Of a stretch of DNA of 64,000 nucleotides, positions 36,115 to 47,500 are shown in pieces. Numbering within the stretch: position 1 is the first letter of the stretch; each line of letters opens with the position of its first letter. Under the pieces are notes generated by a model. That model had not been told where the DNA came from and did no database searches. It was given only the letters and a program-made list of their open reading frames with translations. The stretch is from UBA4416 sp044238845 (lineage in GTDB: Bacteria; Bacteroidota; Bacteroidia; B-17B0; Aurantibacillaceae), in assembly GCA_044238845.1 (NCBI GenBank), contig JBIICN010000006.1, forward strand, positions 1-64,000, given 5' to 3'. A program made the translations under genes and the position numbers.

Positions 36115-37473
36115 ATGTTCAGTAAAAAAAACAGACTCATTACCATTATCGTTATCTCTATGATTATTGGTATAGCATTAGGATATGGCATCAATAAATC
36201 TATCACCAATAATGTCCCTAAAATTGAGCAAGCTTATATTCAAAAATTATCAAAAGGAAATGCAGCCATTGAAAAACAATTGACTGTTGCTTGTGATAAG
36301 ATAAACAAGGATAATTTAAAACAGGCCAAGAAAAAAGTCGCCTCTAACTTTTCTATTTTAAGTGACATCTTTTTACGATTAATAAAAATGATTATTGCAC
36401 CCTTGGTACTAGCAGTATTAGTAATGGGGGTAGCCAAGGTTGGTGACTTTAAAGCCGTTGGACGAATTGGAGGAAAAACCATTGTGTATTTTACGTTTGC
36501 TACCCTACTCGCTTTAAGTTTAGGTTTAGTGATTGTCAATTTATTTGAACCAGGTAAAGTTATGGCCTTGGATTTACCACCTGCTACTGCCGATGCAGGT
36601 GTAAAAGCCAATGCGCAAACAGCGTCCAATTTTGTGTCTCACATTGTACCAGATAGTATTATTAGAGTAATGGCTGAAAATGAGATTTTGCCAATCGTAA
36701 TTTTCGCTTTATTTTTTGGAATAGCCGCCGCAAGTATTGGCGAGCAAGGCAAACCAATGATAAAGGCTATGGATAGTCTTTCTCACATTATGTTTAAAGT
36801 CACAAATTTCGTGATGAGCTTTGCTCCTATCGGTGTTTTTGGAGCTATTACAGCTGTCGTTATCCAGCAAGGCCTAGATGTATTGAGTGGATACGCCTAT
36901 TTAATGGCTTGCTTTTTTGGAGGCTTGCTTTTTTTCGTCTTTGGAATTTTGTTTGCTATCTGTACAGTGTTAAGAATTAAATTCTTTTCTCTTCTATCTT
37001 ATGTTAAAGAGCCTATTTTGTTAGCCTTTAGTACAGCAAGTTCTGAAAGTGCAATGCCAAAAACGATTGAGCAATTAGAAAAGTTTGGTATCAGTAATCG
37101 CATTGTGTCATTTGTATTACCTCTTGGTTATTCGTTTAATTTAGATGGTTCAATTATGTATATGACCTTTGCAACCGTCTTTATTGCACAAGCTTATGGC
37201 ATAGATATGAGCATGGGCGATCAAATTCAAATGATGTTAATTTTATTAATTACCAGTAAAGGTATGGCTGGCGTACCAAGAGCTTCTTTAGTAGTTATTG
37301 CAGGGATGTTAAGTATGTTTCATATCCCTGGTGAAGGATTATTATTGTTACTAGCCGTTGACCAAATATTAGATATGGGTCGCTCTGCCACTAATGTAGT
37401 GGGAAATGCCGTTGCAAGTGCTGTTGTGGCAAAATGGGAAGGTGAAAAATTAACACCACGAGCTAAAATTTAA
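36115..37473 (+). CDS. Dicarboxylate/amino acid:cation symporter (DAACS family)
   Basis: A 452-residue inner-membrane transporter of the GltP/DctA type, importing glutamate, aspartate or C4-dicarboxylates with H+ or Na+. It has about eight transmembrane helices plus two re-entrant hairpins. Signatures are FLRLIKMIIAPLVLAVLVMG, the serine-rich hairpin FSTASSESAMPKTI, and YSFNLDGSIMYMTFATVFIAQ with DMGRSATNVVGNAVAS near the end. An unusual insert rich in Lys (about 35-65) lies between helices 1 and 2. It probably heads a unit with the next two genes (10-base and 1-base gaps). Confidence 0.94.
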   Translation: MFSKKNRLITIIVISMIIGIALGYGINKSITNNVPKIEQAYIQKLSKGNAAIEKQLTVACDKINKDNLKQAKKKVASNFSILSDIFLRLIKMIIAPLVLAVLVMGVAKVGDFKAVGRIGGKTIVYFTFATLLALSLGLVIVNLFEPGKVMALDLPPATADAGVKANAQTASNFVSHIVPDSIIRVMAENEILPIVIFALFFGIAAASIGEQGKPMIKAMDSLSHIMFKVTNFVMSFAPIGVFGAITAVVIQQGLDVLSGYAYLMACFFGGLLFFVFGILFAICTVLRIKFFSLLSYVKEPILLAFSTASSESAMPKTIEQLEKFGISNRIVSFVLPLGYSFNLDGSIMYMTFATVFIAQAYGIDMSMGDQIQMMLILLITSKGMAGVPRASLVVIAGMLSMFHIPGEGLLLLLAVDQILDMGRSATNVVGNAVASAVVAKWEGEKLTPRAKI

Positions 37474-37483
37474 TCTCTAAGCC

Positions 37484-38110
37484 ATGCTGTTTTATTGGTT
37501 AAATTTAATTGGCATTTTTTTCTTTACTATTTCTGGTTCCCTAGCAGCCCGAGATAAAAAGCATTATCACGATTATTTTGGAGTGTTTTTTACTGGATTT
37601 TTAACAGCTATTGGAGGTGGAACATTACGAGATATGATGTTAGGAGCTTATCCCATTTCATGGTTAAGTGACAAAAATATATTAATTTCTATTATTTGCG
37701 CCTTTATCATCACCCTCATTTTCAAAAACTATATCATCAAATTACGTCGTACCTTATTTTTATTTGACACCGTTGGTGTTGGTATTTATACCATTTTAGG
37801 CGTTCAAAAGAGTTTAGAGTTAGGCGTAAATCCTTTTGCCGCCGTGATTTTAGGACTTGTATCAGCTGTATTTGGTGGAGTGATTAGAGATACCTTATTA
37901 AATGAAATTCCTTTGATATTCGCCAAAGAAATTTATGCCACTGCTTGTATTGCAGGTGCTGTATTATATACCATGATGTTGTATTTTAAAATTGAGGCAA
38001 ACATAGCGGCATCTATTTGTATGGGTTTAATTATCATTATAAGAATAATAGCTGTAAAATATAAGCTAGCTTTGCCTAAATTTGACGCTGGAAACGAAAC
38101 AATAGATTAA
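37484..38110 (+). CDS. Trimeric intracellular cation channel family protein (UPF0126)
   Basis: A 208-residue membrane protein with two internally repeated three-helix units, each carrying the Gly-rich GGxxRD motif: TAIGGGTLRDMMLG (about 41-54) and AVFGGVIRDTLLNEIPL (about 125-141). Family members conduct K+ or Na+. It sits ten bases after the symporter and one base before rimM. Confidence 0.93.
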   Translation: MLFYWLNLIGIFFFTISGSLAARDKKHYHDYFGVFFTGFLTAIGGGTLRDMMLGAYPISWLSDKNILISIICAFIITLIFKNYIIKLRRTLFLFDTVGVGIYTILGVQKSLELGVNPFAAVILGLVSAVFGGVIRDTLLNEIPLIFAKEIYATACIAGAVLYTMMLYFKIEANIAASICMGLIIIIRIIAVKYKLALPKFDAGNETID

Positions 38111-38111
38111 G

Positions 38112-38621
38112 ATGGAAACTGAAGAAATTGGATATATTAGTAAAACACATGGTTTAAAAGGACATGTGATATTACGTTTAAATGAATTAATTAATATTGA
38201 TGAAGAAGGCATTAAATCCATATTTTTAGATATTAACGGTTCTCAGGTTCCATATTTTATCGAAGAATGCAGACCAAACAATACAGGCTACATTATTAAA
38301 TTAGAGACGATTGACGCAGTTGAAACCTCTAAAAAATTAATTGGAAAAAAAGCATTTGCCTTATTAGATTTTATCCTAGAAAATGACGAATCCTTAAAAG
38401 AATTTATTGGTTATGCCATTATTGATGTGAAATCAGGAAATATTGGAAATATAGCAGATGTGGATGAAAAAACAGATAATGCTATTATCAAAGTGATTCA
38501 TCCTTCTGGGGTTGAGATTATTTTACCTTTTAATGATGATTTTATTATTGAAATCGATGATGATTTAAAAACCATTGAATTTAATGCGCCTGAGGGATTG
38601 ATTGAAATGTATTTATCTTAA
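38112..38621 (+). CDS. rimM: Ribosome maturation factor RimM
   Basis: A 169-residue 16S rRNA processing factor that binds S19 during 30S assembly. The N-terminal RimM domain has IGYISKTHGLKGHVILRL, and the C-terminal PRC-barrel (about 95-165) includes LKEFIGYAIIDV and IILPFNDDFI. The usual partners rpsP and trmD are not adjacent; instead it follows two transport genes. Confidence 0.92.
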   Translation: METEEIGYISKTHGLKGHVILRLNELINIDEEGIKSIFLDINGSQVPYFIEECRPNNTGYIIKLETIDAVETSKKLIGKKAFALLDFILENDESLKEFIGYAIIDVKSGNIGNIADVDEKTDNAIIKVIHPSGVEIILPFNDDFIIEIDDDLKTIEFNAPEGLIEMYLS

Positions 38622-38631
38622 AACCAAGTAT

Positions 38632-38920
38632 CTAAATTGAAGCCAGTAATTCACAAACTAAAAACGAGCGCTTCAATCTGACCTTTTTAATCTCATCTGT
38701 TTTTATATTTCTATAGTCCAACATACTAGAACAAGTATTTACAATATTTATAAAATATAAAAATCCTACTTCTTTTCTTGAATAAGTATTCTTAAAAAAA
38801 ATAATGCGCAATTTCCAATTGTAAATTACGACAACTGGCAAAAAGTAAGTGCTTATTTAGTAAGTTGTATTCCTTACTGAATTTTACAATAAATCTTTTT
38901 AGGTAGAGAATAAAATATTA
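38632..38920 (-). pseudogene. Possible decayed small gene
   Basis: On the minus strand a coding-like stretch (FSKEYNLLNKHLLFASCRNL ... EIAHYF) runs into a T run at about 38793-38800 and resumes in another frame (NTYSRKEVGFLYFINIVNTC ... SFLVCELLASI) to the stop at 38632. Removing one T joins them into one helical protein. There is no ATG start and no family match. Low confidence. Confidence 0.25.
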
Positions 38921-39036
38921 ATTATAGTTGTTTATCAAAATAAACGACTAAACAAATGTTATTAAATTAGTTATAACTAATTGATTTTTAACACTTCATC
39001 AGTATCTAATTATATCAATAGTTAAATATTTTTATT

Positions 39037-39044
39037 TACATTTG
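39037..39044 (+). promoter_or_regulatory. Putative -7 promoter element for the 1774-residue surface protein
   Basis: TACATTTG, full TAnnTTTG, 26 bases before the start codon at 39071. Confidence 0.5.
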
Positions 39045-39070
39045 AAAATACAATACACACATTAAATATT

Positions 39071-42000
39071 ATGAAACAACTCTCTTTTTATTTTCTTATA
39101 GCGTTATGTTGCATTTCTATTCATGCCAAAGCTCAATCATGTGCTCTTGATCAGGTCGGAACGACAACTGTTTCTCCAACTTCAACCTTAGCCGATATGG
39201 CCATTGATGGAAATAACAAAGTATATTCACTTGCTTATAACGGAACTACCAAAGTGATTGAGTTAAAATCAGCAACTGTCTCGTCCAGTTGGACATTAGT
39301 TGCAACGGTTCCAACTGTTACTAATACTACCGTAAAGCCTGCTTTAGCAATTAATAAAATTGGGGAAATCTTTGCCTTCATTCGTGATGAACCAAATGGA
39401 AAAGTTGGAAAGGTTTACAAATCAACTGGTGGTGCATTTACACAAGTTGGAGGTCCAATTTCAGTAGGTCCTGTTTCCGACTTATCTATTGCCTTTGCTT
39501 CCACCAATGAAATATATATCGCTTATACCGATGTTGTACCATCTAATTTAGCAACAGTTAAAAGATGGAACGGTTCCGCCTGGCTAGATGTAGGTCCTGG
39601 TGGAATAGCCTCAATTGGAGCCTCAAAATTTAATTCACTGATTATTGATAATACAAATACTCCTATTCTAGCATACCAAGATGATGATATGGGATTAGCA
39701 ACAACTGTATCCAAATTCAATGGCACGAGTTGGAATCCTTTTTTTACTTCGGCATCAGGCCCAACAAGTAGCACAACATTAAGATGTGCAACTAATGGCG
39801 ATTATTATTTAGGATATATTGAAGGCTCAGACGCCTCCGTCGTTCAAAAATATGATGGATCCTCTTGGAATCAATTAGGTTTTCCTTTAACTGGTTTATC
39901 TTCTGGTTCCGGTAATTATGAGCTAGACATCGATCCAGCTAACTCTCCTTATATTATTGCTGCTACAACTAGTTCCATGGTTACTGCATATAGATTTGAT
40001 GGGGGAACAAGTTGGATTCAAGTGCCATCAGGTTTTATAAATACAAATATTTCTACAATGGTAAACATAGCTTTTGATAGATTTGGGGCTCCCTATTTTG
40101 GCTATGTTGATGTTCCAAATAATAATGCATTAAATGTTAAAACTTTAACAAGCCTTGTTTCGATTACTGCTCAGCCAACTTCAACAACCTTATGTAATGG
40201 AAATTCAGGAGTCTTCTCTATTACAACTGCAGGACCTGGCTCACCATCTTATAATTGGCAATCTAACAGCTCGTCTGGATTCGCAGATGTTATAGCTCCA
40301 TATTCTCAAAGTACTAACATTTTAAATGTTACAGCTAATCCAACTGTCAACCAAGATAAAATTAGATGTGTTGTTCATATTGGATGTAGAAATGTCATTT
40401 CAAATACCGCAACCTTAACCGTTAGTTCGCCAAGTGTTTCAACTACATTTACTAATCCTACATGTTTTAATACAGGAAATGGTTCTATTAACGCCAACGT
40501 TTCTGGTGGCATATCACCCTATACTTATAGCTGGAGTCCAGTAGGAGGCAATGTATCAAACCCAATAAACTTATTCTGGAATACTTATACTCTAAACACA
40601 TCAGATGCAAACGGATGCGCTACTTCAACCGTGGTAATTTTAACATCCCCACCGTCCATTTCCACATCTTTTAGCGGCAATATGAATATCTGTGCTGGAA
40701 GCAATACTTCTTTAACAATAACAGCAATTGGAGGCTCAGGAAGTTTTACTTATACATGGACTCCAAGCTCTGGATTAAGTTCTACAACGTCATCGGTTGT
40801 AACGGCTAATCCATCCTCAACACAAACCTACAATGTTCAAGCTATAGATGGATTAGGATGTGTAGAGACTAATACCGTGATGGTAAATGTAAATTCTGTG
40901 CCGACCCTTACTGCAAATGCCAGTTTAACAAGTATTTGTAATGGAAACTCGACAAACCTTTCGGTTACTGGTATTGGCGCAGATACTTATGTTTGGAATC
41001 CTGGAAATTTAGCAGGTGCTTCTCAAATTGTTTCACCCACTTCAACTACAATTTATACAGTAGTGGGAACCAACACGTTAACTGGTTGCTCGGCTTCTGC
41101 TAACATTACTATAACAGTCAATCCTTTGCCTACGGTTAATGCTGGACCAACTAGAACACTTACTTGTGCTAATACCTCTACAACTCTTGCTGGATCAACG
41201 ACTGGAGGCGTTTCTTTCAACTGGATTGGACCAGGCATTGTTTCTGGAGGAACGACTCTTAATCCAACAATTAATGCACCTGGAACTTATGATTTATCAG
41301 TTATATCTTCTTTTGGTTGTAGCGCTGGCCCATCTCCTGTTACAGTGTTTACTAATACAACACCTCCATCACCAACCGCAAGCACAACTGGCACATTAAC
41401 TTGTTCTTCATTAACAGTTGCATTAAATGGCACTCCTGGAACTGGTGTTACTTATCAATGGACTGGCCCTGGATTTAGTGGAGGAACAACTTCACAAAAT
41501 GCTGTAGCTAATGCTGCAGGTTCATTTACATTAAGAGTAACAAATGCTATAAACGGATGTACTAATACAGCTGTTACAAGTGTCTCTCAAAATACAACAA
41601 CACCAACTTTATCAGCTAGTACTTCTTCCAGTTCCATTTGTGCTGGATCAACTACAACTTTATCAGCTACTGGAGTTGGTGTTAATACTTATGTTTGGCA
41701 ACCAGGAAGTTTAGCAGGTGCTACAAGAACTGTTTCTCCGGCTTCAACAACTATTTACACGGTGACTGGTACAAATACCGTAACTGGCTGTTCTGCATCT
41801 GCTAATATTACAATTACAGTAAACCCATTACCAACCATCACTGCTGGCCCAACAAAATCTTTAACTTGTGCTAGTTCTTTTACAACAGTAACTTGCTCTA
41901 GTGTTGGAGGTACATCATATAATTGGACCGGCCCTAGTATTATTTCTGGTTATACAACAACAAACTGTAATGTTGGTGCCCCTGGAATATATACAGTATT

Positions 42001-44395
42001 TGCAATTTCTCCATTTTTTTGTAATTCAACTCCTACAACTGTAATTGTTGTTTCAAATACAACCCCTCCAACAGCTACTGCTAGTTCAAGTGGTTCTATT
42101 ACATGTGTTACATCTACTGTGGCATTAACGGGTGGCCCAGGAACAGGAGTTACTTATCAGTGGAGTGGCGCGAGTTTTAGTGGAGGTACAACTTCTCAAA
42201 ACGCCGTTGCAGATGCAGCTGGTACCTATACTTTAAAAGTAACCAGTTCAGTTAATAGCTGTACAAATGCAGCTACTACAGTTGTTAATCAAAACACGGT
42301 GGCTCCAATACCTTCTGCAAGTACAACAGGCACATTAACTTGTAGTGCAGCAACTGTTGCTTTAAACGGCACGCCAGCAACTGGAGTAACTTATTTATGG
42401 TCAGGTCCTAGTGTGAGCGGGCCTACAACAACACAAAACACTAATGCTAATGCTGCTGGTTCTTATACGTTAAGAGTTACTAGCGCGACTAATGGTTGCA
42501 CTAATACAGCGGTTACAAATGTTACTCAAAACACTATAAATCCAACAGCTAATGCTGGAATGGATCAAAATTTAACTTGCTCATCGCCAAGTGTAACTTT
42601 AAGTGGTTCTGCTTCTCCTTCAACTTGCACTCCTGTTTGGACTGGCGGAGTAACCTCTGGATCAAACTCATACAATGCTACAGCCTCAAACGCTGGAACA
42701 TACACATTAACCGTAACCGACCTAAATAATGGATGTACATCAACTGATGAAGTTTCTGTGACAGCAAATGCCGGAATTCCTACTATAACAGTTTCAATAA
42801 GTAATACATTAACATGTTTAACCTCAACCGCTAATACTTCGGCTAGTACTTCAGCATCAAGTCCAACTTATTTATGGTCGGGACCTAGCGTAGTTTCCGG
42901 CAACAACACACCAAACGCCATTATTGATCAACCTGGAACCTATACAGTTATCGTAACTGAAATTGCAACAGGCTGTTCAGCCTTTGCAACAATTAATGCC
43001 TCTCAAGACATATCATTACCAAATATTACTATTTCGTCAAGTTCCTCTGTAATTTGTTCCGGTAGTAGTTCTAATTTAACTTCAAATGGTGCTACAAGCT
43101 ACACTTGGAGTACATCGCAGAACACAAGTTCAATAAGCGTATCTCCTAACACTACCAGTTCATTCACTGTAAGCGGAACTGGAACAAACGGCTGTATAAA
43201 TTCTGCGATAGCAACGATCACTGTTAATACAACTCCAACATTAGCAGTGATTGGAAATACAAATATTTGTAAAGGCTCTTCATCAACACTAACGGGAAGT
43301 GGAGCAACATCTTACACCTGGAGTTCAGGCGCAAGTACATCAAGTATTAGTGTTTCTCCAACAGTCACAACTACTTATACATTAAATGGAGATAATGGAA
43401 ACGGCTGCTCAAGTTCAATGCCAATTACCGTTTCAATTATTACAAATAAATCTATTAGTGGAGTTATTACAAGTACTGCAGGAGTAACTACTGGCGATGT
43501 TATTTTATATAAATACACTGTAGGCTTAAGTAAGTGGGATTCAATAACAATTGTACCTTTTACTAGCTCGTACTCTTTTGCAAATATTGATAGTGCTTTA
43601 TATGTGGTTCGAGCAATTCCAACTGCAACAAACATACAAGTTACTTATGGTGATAATGCTATTACTTGGCAAAATGCTACAATTATCAATCATGGATGTT
43701 CAAATAATTCAGTTCAAAACATAGGATTGGTAGCTTTAGAAAATTTTGTAGTAGGTCCTGGTGTTTTAAGTGGAACCATTATTGAAGAGGATGGTTTTGG
43801 ACAAAGAATGAATAATGAGTTTAAGCCTCTGGCTCCTGGGCAACCTATTGGAGGTATTATTGTAAAAGGAGGTAGAAATCCAGGCGGTCAAATGTTTGTT
43901 CAAACTACCACAAATGCAGCTGGTCAATATACCTTATCTGGATTACCCATCAATTCGCAATTTGAAAGCTATTTTATATTTGTTGATATACCAGGCTTAG
44001 ATACCAATGGAACTTACCACATTGTTGTTTCATCTTCTGACGCAATACACAATGGTTTAAATTTTACTGTAGATTCCATGTTTATTAACCCAATTGGTAG
44101 TATAACAACAATTAATTCTCAAGAGGCAATTCTCGAAAATAATATTTTAATTTATCCTAATCCAAGTAGAGATTTTGTTACTATAAAATACAAATTAAAT
44201 AACACTTCAAAGGTTTCAATAGGTCTCTATAATTCAGTTGGCAAAAAATTACAAGTTATATCGCCATTAATAACTGAAGAAAAAGGCAACATTGAACACT
44301 CAATAAATTTAAAAGAATTTAGCAATGGGGTTTATTTTATAAAATTCTCAATCAATAACACCGATAATTATATAAAACTCATAAAAATAGATTAA
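39071..44395 (+). CDS. Giant T9SS type A surface protein with Ig/PKD-like repeats and PIGGIIVKGGR motif
   Basis: A 1774-residue exported protein. The signal peptide ends HAKAQ. Residues about 25-365 look like a beta-propeller or Kelch-like region (repeated xxYDGSSWNQL-type strands). Residues about 370-1470 are Ig/PKD-like beta domains, including a near-tandem 234-residue duplication. Residues about 1480-1690 form a carboxypeptidase-regulatory-like or SdrD-B-like region that contains PGQPIGGIIVKGGR (1589-1602) followed by NPGGQMF. The last 80 residues are a type A sorting domain (ILIYPNPSRDFVTIKYKL ... KLIKID). It is probably a cell-surface or secreted adhesin. The motif recurs in the next gene and in the small peptide gene at 52678. 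Confidence 0.9.
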   Translation: MKQLSFYFLIALCCISIHAKAQSCALDQVGTTTVSPTSTLADMAIDGNNKVYSLAYNGTTKVIELKSATVSSSWTLVATVPTVTNTTVKPALAINKIGEIFAFIRDEPNGKVGKVYKSTGGAFTQVGGPISVGPVSDLSIAFASTNEIYIAYTDVVPSNLATVKRWNGSAWLDVGPGGIASIGASKFNSLIIDNTNTPILAYQDDDMGLATTVSKFNGTSWNPFFTSASGPTSSTTLRCATNGDYYLGYIEGSDASVVQKYDGSSWNQLGFPLTGLSSGSGNYELDIDPANSPYIIAATTSSMVTAYRFDGGTSWIQVPSGFINTNISTMVNIAFDRFGAPYFGYVDVPNNNALNVKTLTSLVSITAQPTSTTLCNGNSGVFSITTAGPGSPSYNWQSNSSSGFADVIAPYSQSTNILNVTANPTVNQDKIRCVVHIGCRNVISNTATLTVSSPSVSTTFTNPTCFNTGNGSINANVSGGISPYTYSWSPVGGNVSNPINLFWNTYTLNTSDANGCATSTVVILTSPPSISTSFSGNMNICAGSNTSLTITAIGGSGSFTYTWTPSSGLSSTTSSVVTANPSSTQTYNVQAIDGLGCVETNTVMVNVNSVPTLTANASLTSICNGNSTNLSVTGIGADTYVWNPGNLAGASQIVSPTSTTIYTVVGTNTLTGCSASANITITVNPLPTVNAGPTRTLTCANTSTTLAGSTTGGVSFNWIGPGIVSGGTTLNPTINAPGTYDLSVISSFGCSAGPSPVTVFTNTTPPSPTASTTGTLTCSSLTVALNGTPGTGVTYQWTGPGFSGGTTSQNAVANAAGSFTLRVTNAINGCTNTAVTSVSQNTTTPTLSASTSSSSICAGSTTTLSATGVGVNTYVWQPGSLAGATRTVSPASTTIYTVTGTNTVTGCSASANITITVNPLPTITAGPTKSLTCASSFTTVTCSSVGGTSYNWTGPSIISGYTTTNCNVGAPGIYTVFAISPFFCNSTPTTVIVVSNTTPPTATASSSGSITCVTSTVALTGGPGTGVTYQWSGASFSGGTTSQNAVADAAGTYTLKVTSSVNSCTNAATTVVNQNTVAPIPSASTTGTLTCSAATVALNGTPATGVTYLWSGPSVSGPTTTQNTNANAAGSYTLRVTSATNGCTNTAVTNVTQNTINPTANAGMDQNLTCSSPSVTLSGSASPSTCTPVWTGGVTSGSNSYNATASNAGTYTLTVTDLNNGCTSTDEVSVTANAGIPTITVSISNTLTCLTSTANTSASTSASSPTYLWSGPSVVSGNNTPNAIIDQPGTYTVIVTEIATGCSAFATINASQDISLPNITISSSSSVICSGSSSNLTSNGATSYTWSTSQNTSSISVSPNTTSSFTVSGTGTNGCINSAIATITVNTTPTLAVIGNTNICKGSSSTLTGSGATSYTWSSGASTSSISVSPTVTTTYTLNGDNGNGCSSSMPITVSIITNKSISGVITSTAGVTTGDVILYKYTVGLSKWDSITIVPFTSSYSFANIDSALYVVRAIPTATNIQVTYGDNAITWQNATIINHGCSNNSVQNIGLVALENFVVGPGVLSGTIIEEDGFGQRMNNEFKPLAPGQPIGGIIVKGGRNPGGQMFVQTTTNAAGQYTLSGLPINSQFESYFIFVDIPGLDTNGTYHIVVSSSDAIHNGLNFTVDSMFINPIGSITTINSQEAILENNILIYPNPSRDFVTIKYKLNNTSKVSIGLYNSVGKKLQVISPLITEEKGNIEHSINLKEFSNGVYFIKFSINNTDNYIKLIKID
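40911..42320 (+). repeat. 702-base near-tandem duplication inside the 1774-residue gene
   Basis: Two diverged copies are offset by 702 bases (234 codons). For example, gctaacattactataacagt at 41099 corresponds to gctaatattacaattacagt at 41801. Each encodes SICNGNST/SICAGSTT, the xxITITVNPLPT segment and a following Ig-like pair. A partial third copy continues beyond. Confidence 0.8.
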
Positions 44396-44400
44396 TGAAA

Positions 44401-44440
44401 AATAAGCCCTTAGTTAAACAATAACTAGGGGCTTATTTTT
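44401..44440 (+). terminator. Intrinsic terminator after the 1774-residue gene
   Basis: A 15-base stem (aataagcccttagtt / aactaggggcttatt, one G-U pair) with loop aaacaat and a T run, five bases after the stop codon. Confidence 0.88.
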
Positions 44441-44597
44441 AAATATAAATTACCTGATAAAACTTTAACATTTTTATATTATATCGACTAAAATAATTAG
44501 ATTATCGACAATATATACAGGCAAGTCGTCAATAAAAAAAATCAAAAAATCAAAAAAAAAACAATATTTTTACTGTTCTCTAATTTAATTGTAAAAC

Positions 44598-47500
44598 ATG
44601 AAAAAAATTATACTAGTACTTATTTGTTTGGTAGGAATTTTAAATTTAAAATCTCAAACTACTATTACTATTGGCTCTGGAACTTTAAGTTCAGGGTCAC
44701 AAGAATCATCTCCAATTAATATTTGGTTTCGTTCTCATCACTGTCAAATAATTTATACAGCAGCAGAATTAAATGCAGCGGGTTGGTCAGGTCAAGGGTT
44801 AATTACTCAATTAGGATTTAATATTATATCCCCTCCAATTTATGGCTTACCTAACTTTACGGTTAAAGTAAAAAACACTTTAAGTTCTGACGTCTCAGTT
44901 GATGACCCAACTGGCTTAACAACGGTGTATAATTCAGCTCTATACAATCCAACATCAGGAGGTTTTGAATTGTTAAATTTAACTAACACTTATACTTGGG
45001 ACGGAGCTAGTAATTTGCTAATTGATGTTTGTTTTGACCAAGTCCCCAACTATAACGCATCAGGCGAAGTTAATATGTTTACATATAGTAGTGGACTAAG
45101 AGAATATTCTTATGTCAGAGATGATGGAAGTTCTCAATGTGCTGTTCCTACGAGTACTAATAATACTTTATCAAATACTCCAGCAAAACCTCAGTTACAA
45201 TTAACGATGTTTTCATTAACTCCATGCAGCGGAACGCCAAACGCTGGTGATGCAATCACCTCAAATTCATTAGTTTGCTCTAACACATCATTTAACCTAT
45301 CCTTATTTAATGGGTCAATTGGCTCAGGAACTACATATCAATGGCAAAATTCATTAGATGGAAGCTCTTGGACAAATTTAGGAAGTTCTCAACCAGGTTG
45401 GAATTACCAAATAAATTCTATTACAGATACTACCTATTATAGATGTATAACCACCTGCTCAAATTCTGCGCTATCCAATACCTCTACTCCTATTGTGGTA
45501 AATTTAAACCCTTTAATCAATTGCTATTGCACACCAAGTTATTCGTGGTTTTGTGGTGGAGATAAATTTTCTGATTTTTCATTTGCAAATTTAACCAATC
45601 AATCAAATAACTGTGATGCAGGAGGTTTTTCAGATTGGACTTCTTTTAGTGTTACAGATGTTAATTTAAATGCAGGAAACACATATACTTTAGCTGTAAA
45701 TACAAGTAATAGTGGAATTGCTGGTGATGCCGCAATGGGAGCTTGGATAGATTATAATCAAAATGGAATTTTTGACACTAATGAATTTACCAATCTAGGG
45801 TTTGGTCCTGCTGGCTCCTACTCAAATGTATTAACCGTTCCTATTACAGCTTCAACAGGATCTGTTAGAATGCGTTTAAAATTAGATGCTAGTTATGCAA
45901 ATGCGTCAACAGTTATTTCTGCCTGTAACAATAACAACTTTAGCAGTTATGGACAAGTACTCGACTACAAAGTCAATATTACTGCTGCTCCAGCTTGTTC
46001 TGGAACGCCAAATGGCGGAAGTGTGTTAGCCTCGGATTCTAGTGTTTGTTCAAATACTTCATTTAACTTAGATTTAATTGGTAATAGTATTGCTAGTAGC
46101 ATATCTTACCAATGGCAGTCATCACCAGATAATGTTTCGTGGGCCAATATAGGCAGTTCACAAAACACTATTCCATATACAATAAATTCTCAAAGTGTTA
46201 CAACCTACTACCGCTGCATTTCAACTTGTAGTATTAGTGGATTATCGAGCAATTCCTCTTCTTTGTTGATTACTCAAAATTCAATTTTAGATTGTTACTG
46301 TAACCCACAAGTTATAGACTGTAATAATGCCTCAATTACTAATGTTCTATTCGAATCCATTAACAATAATCCAATCTGTAATGCTAATGGATATTCAGAT
46401 AATACAAGCTCAGTTGCTTCTGCAACCTTAATGGCAAACCAAACTTATTCTATTACAACAGATTTAAATATACAAAGCGGCAATGGCTATGTTGGATGTT
46501 GGTTAGATTTTAACCAAAATGGAATTTTTGAAACTAATGAGTTTACTAATATAGGTTCAGGAGTAAGTGGTCCTATCACAGCAACAATATCTGTTCCTTT
46601 TACAGTTGTTGGAGGAAATACAAGATTAAGAATTAAATTGGAATCAACTTGGGGAGATACTCCAGTTCTTGATCCATGTATTCAATCAAATTCTGATGGA
46701 CAAGTTTTAGATTATCTAGTTAATTTTATTGCATCTCCTGCTTGTTCAGGAACACCCAATGCTGGTAATGCTTCCGCTTCAAGTACTTTAGTTTGTGCTA
46801 GTGACAAAATAACTTTAGATTTAATAAACAATAGTATTGTAAGTAATGCTACTTATTTATGGCAGTCATCCACAGATAATACTAACTGGACAAACCTCGG
46901 AAATGTTCAATCAACTGTACCATACTTCATTTCTTCACAATTACAAACAACTTATTATAGATGTATTGTTGAGTGCACTAATAGCTCCTTATCAGATACA
47001 TCATCAGTTGTTACTGTAAATCAAAATACACTTTTAAACTGCTACTGTATTCCTCCTGTAACGTCTTGTGCGAATAATGATGTGATAACAAACGTTTTAT
47101 TTGCAACTATAAGTAACACGTCCACTTGCGGAACAGATGGATATGAAAACTTTACAGGCTCAGTTGCTTCTGCTACTGTTACGGCAGGGCAAACTTACAC
47201 TTTAACTGCTACAGTTGGAAAGGATTTCAGTCAGGAAATAACAGCTTGGATTGATTATAATCATAATGGTAATTTCGAAAGCAATGAATATACATATATT
47301 GGATATTCTATTGGAACAGGGATTTATGATATTACAAGCACATTAACCATTCCTATGGGTGCAACTCCAGGAGTAACCAGATTGAGAGTTAGAAATATTT
47401 CCGATGGGTTTTCATTAGGCTCTACTGATGCATGCAACACTCCAACATTTATGCCTAAATCTTCTTTTAACTTCTTATTGGGATCCTTGATCAATGGAGA

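Noticed and set aside
35919..36209. 96-residue minus-strand ORF over the repeat mosaic and symporter start
   Set aside because: It runs antisense to the symporter gene and through short repeats; composition reflects membrane-protein complement.
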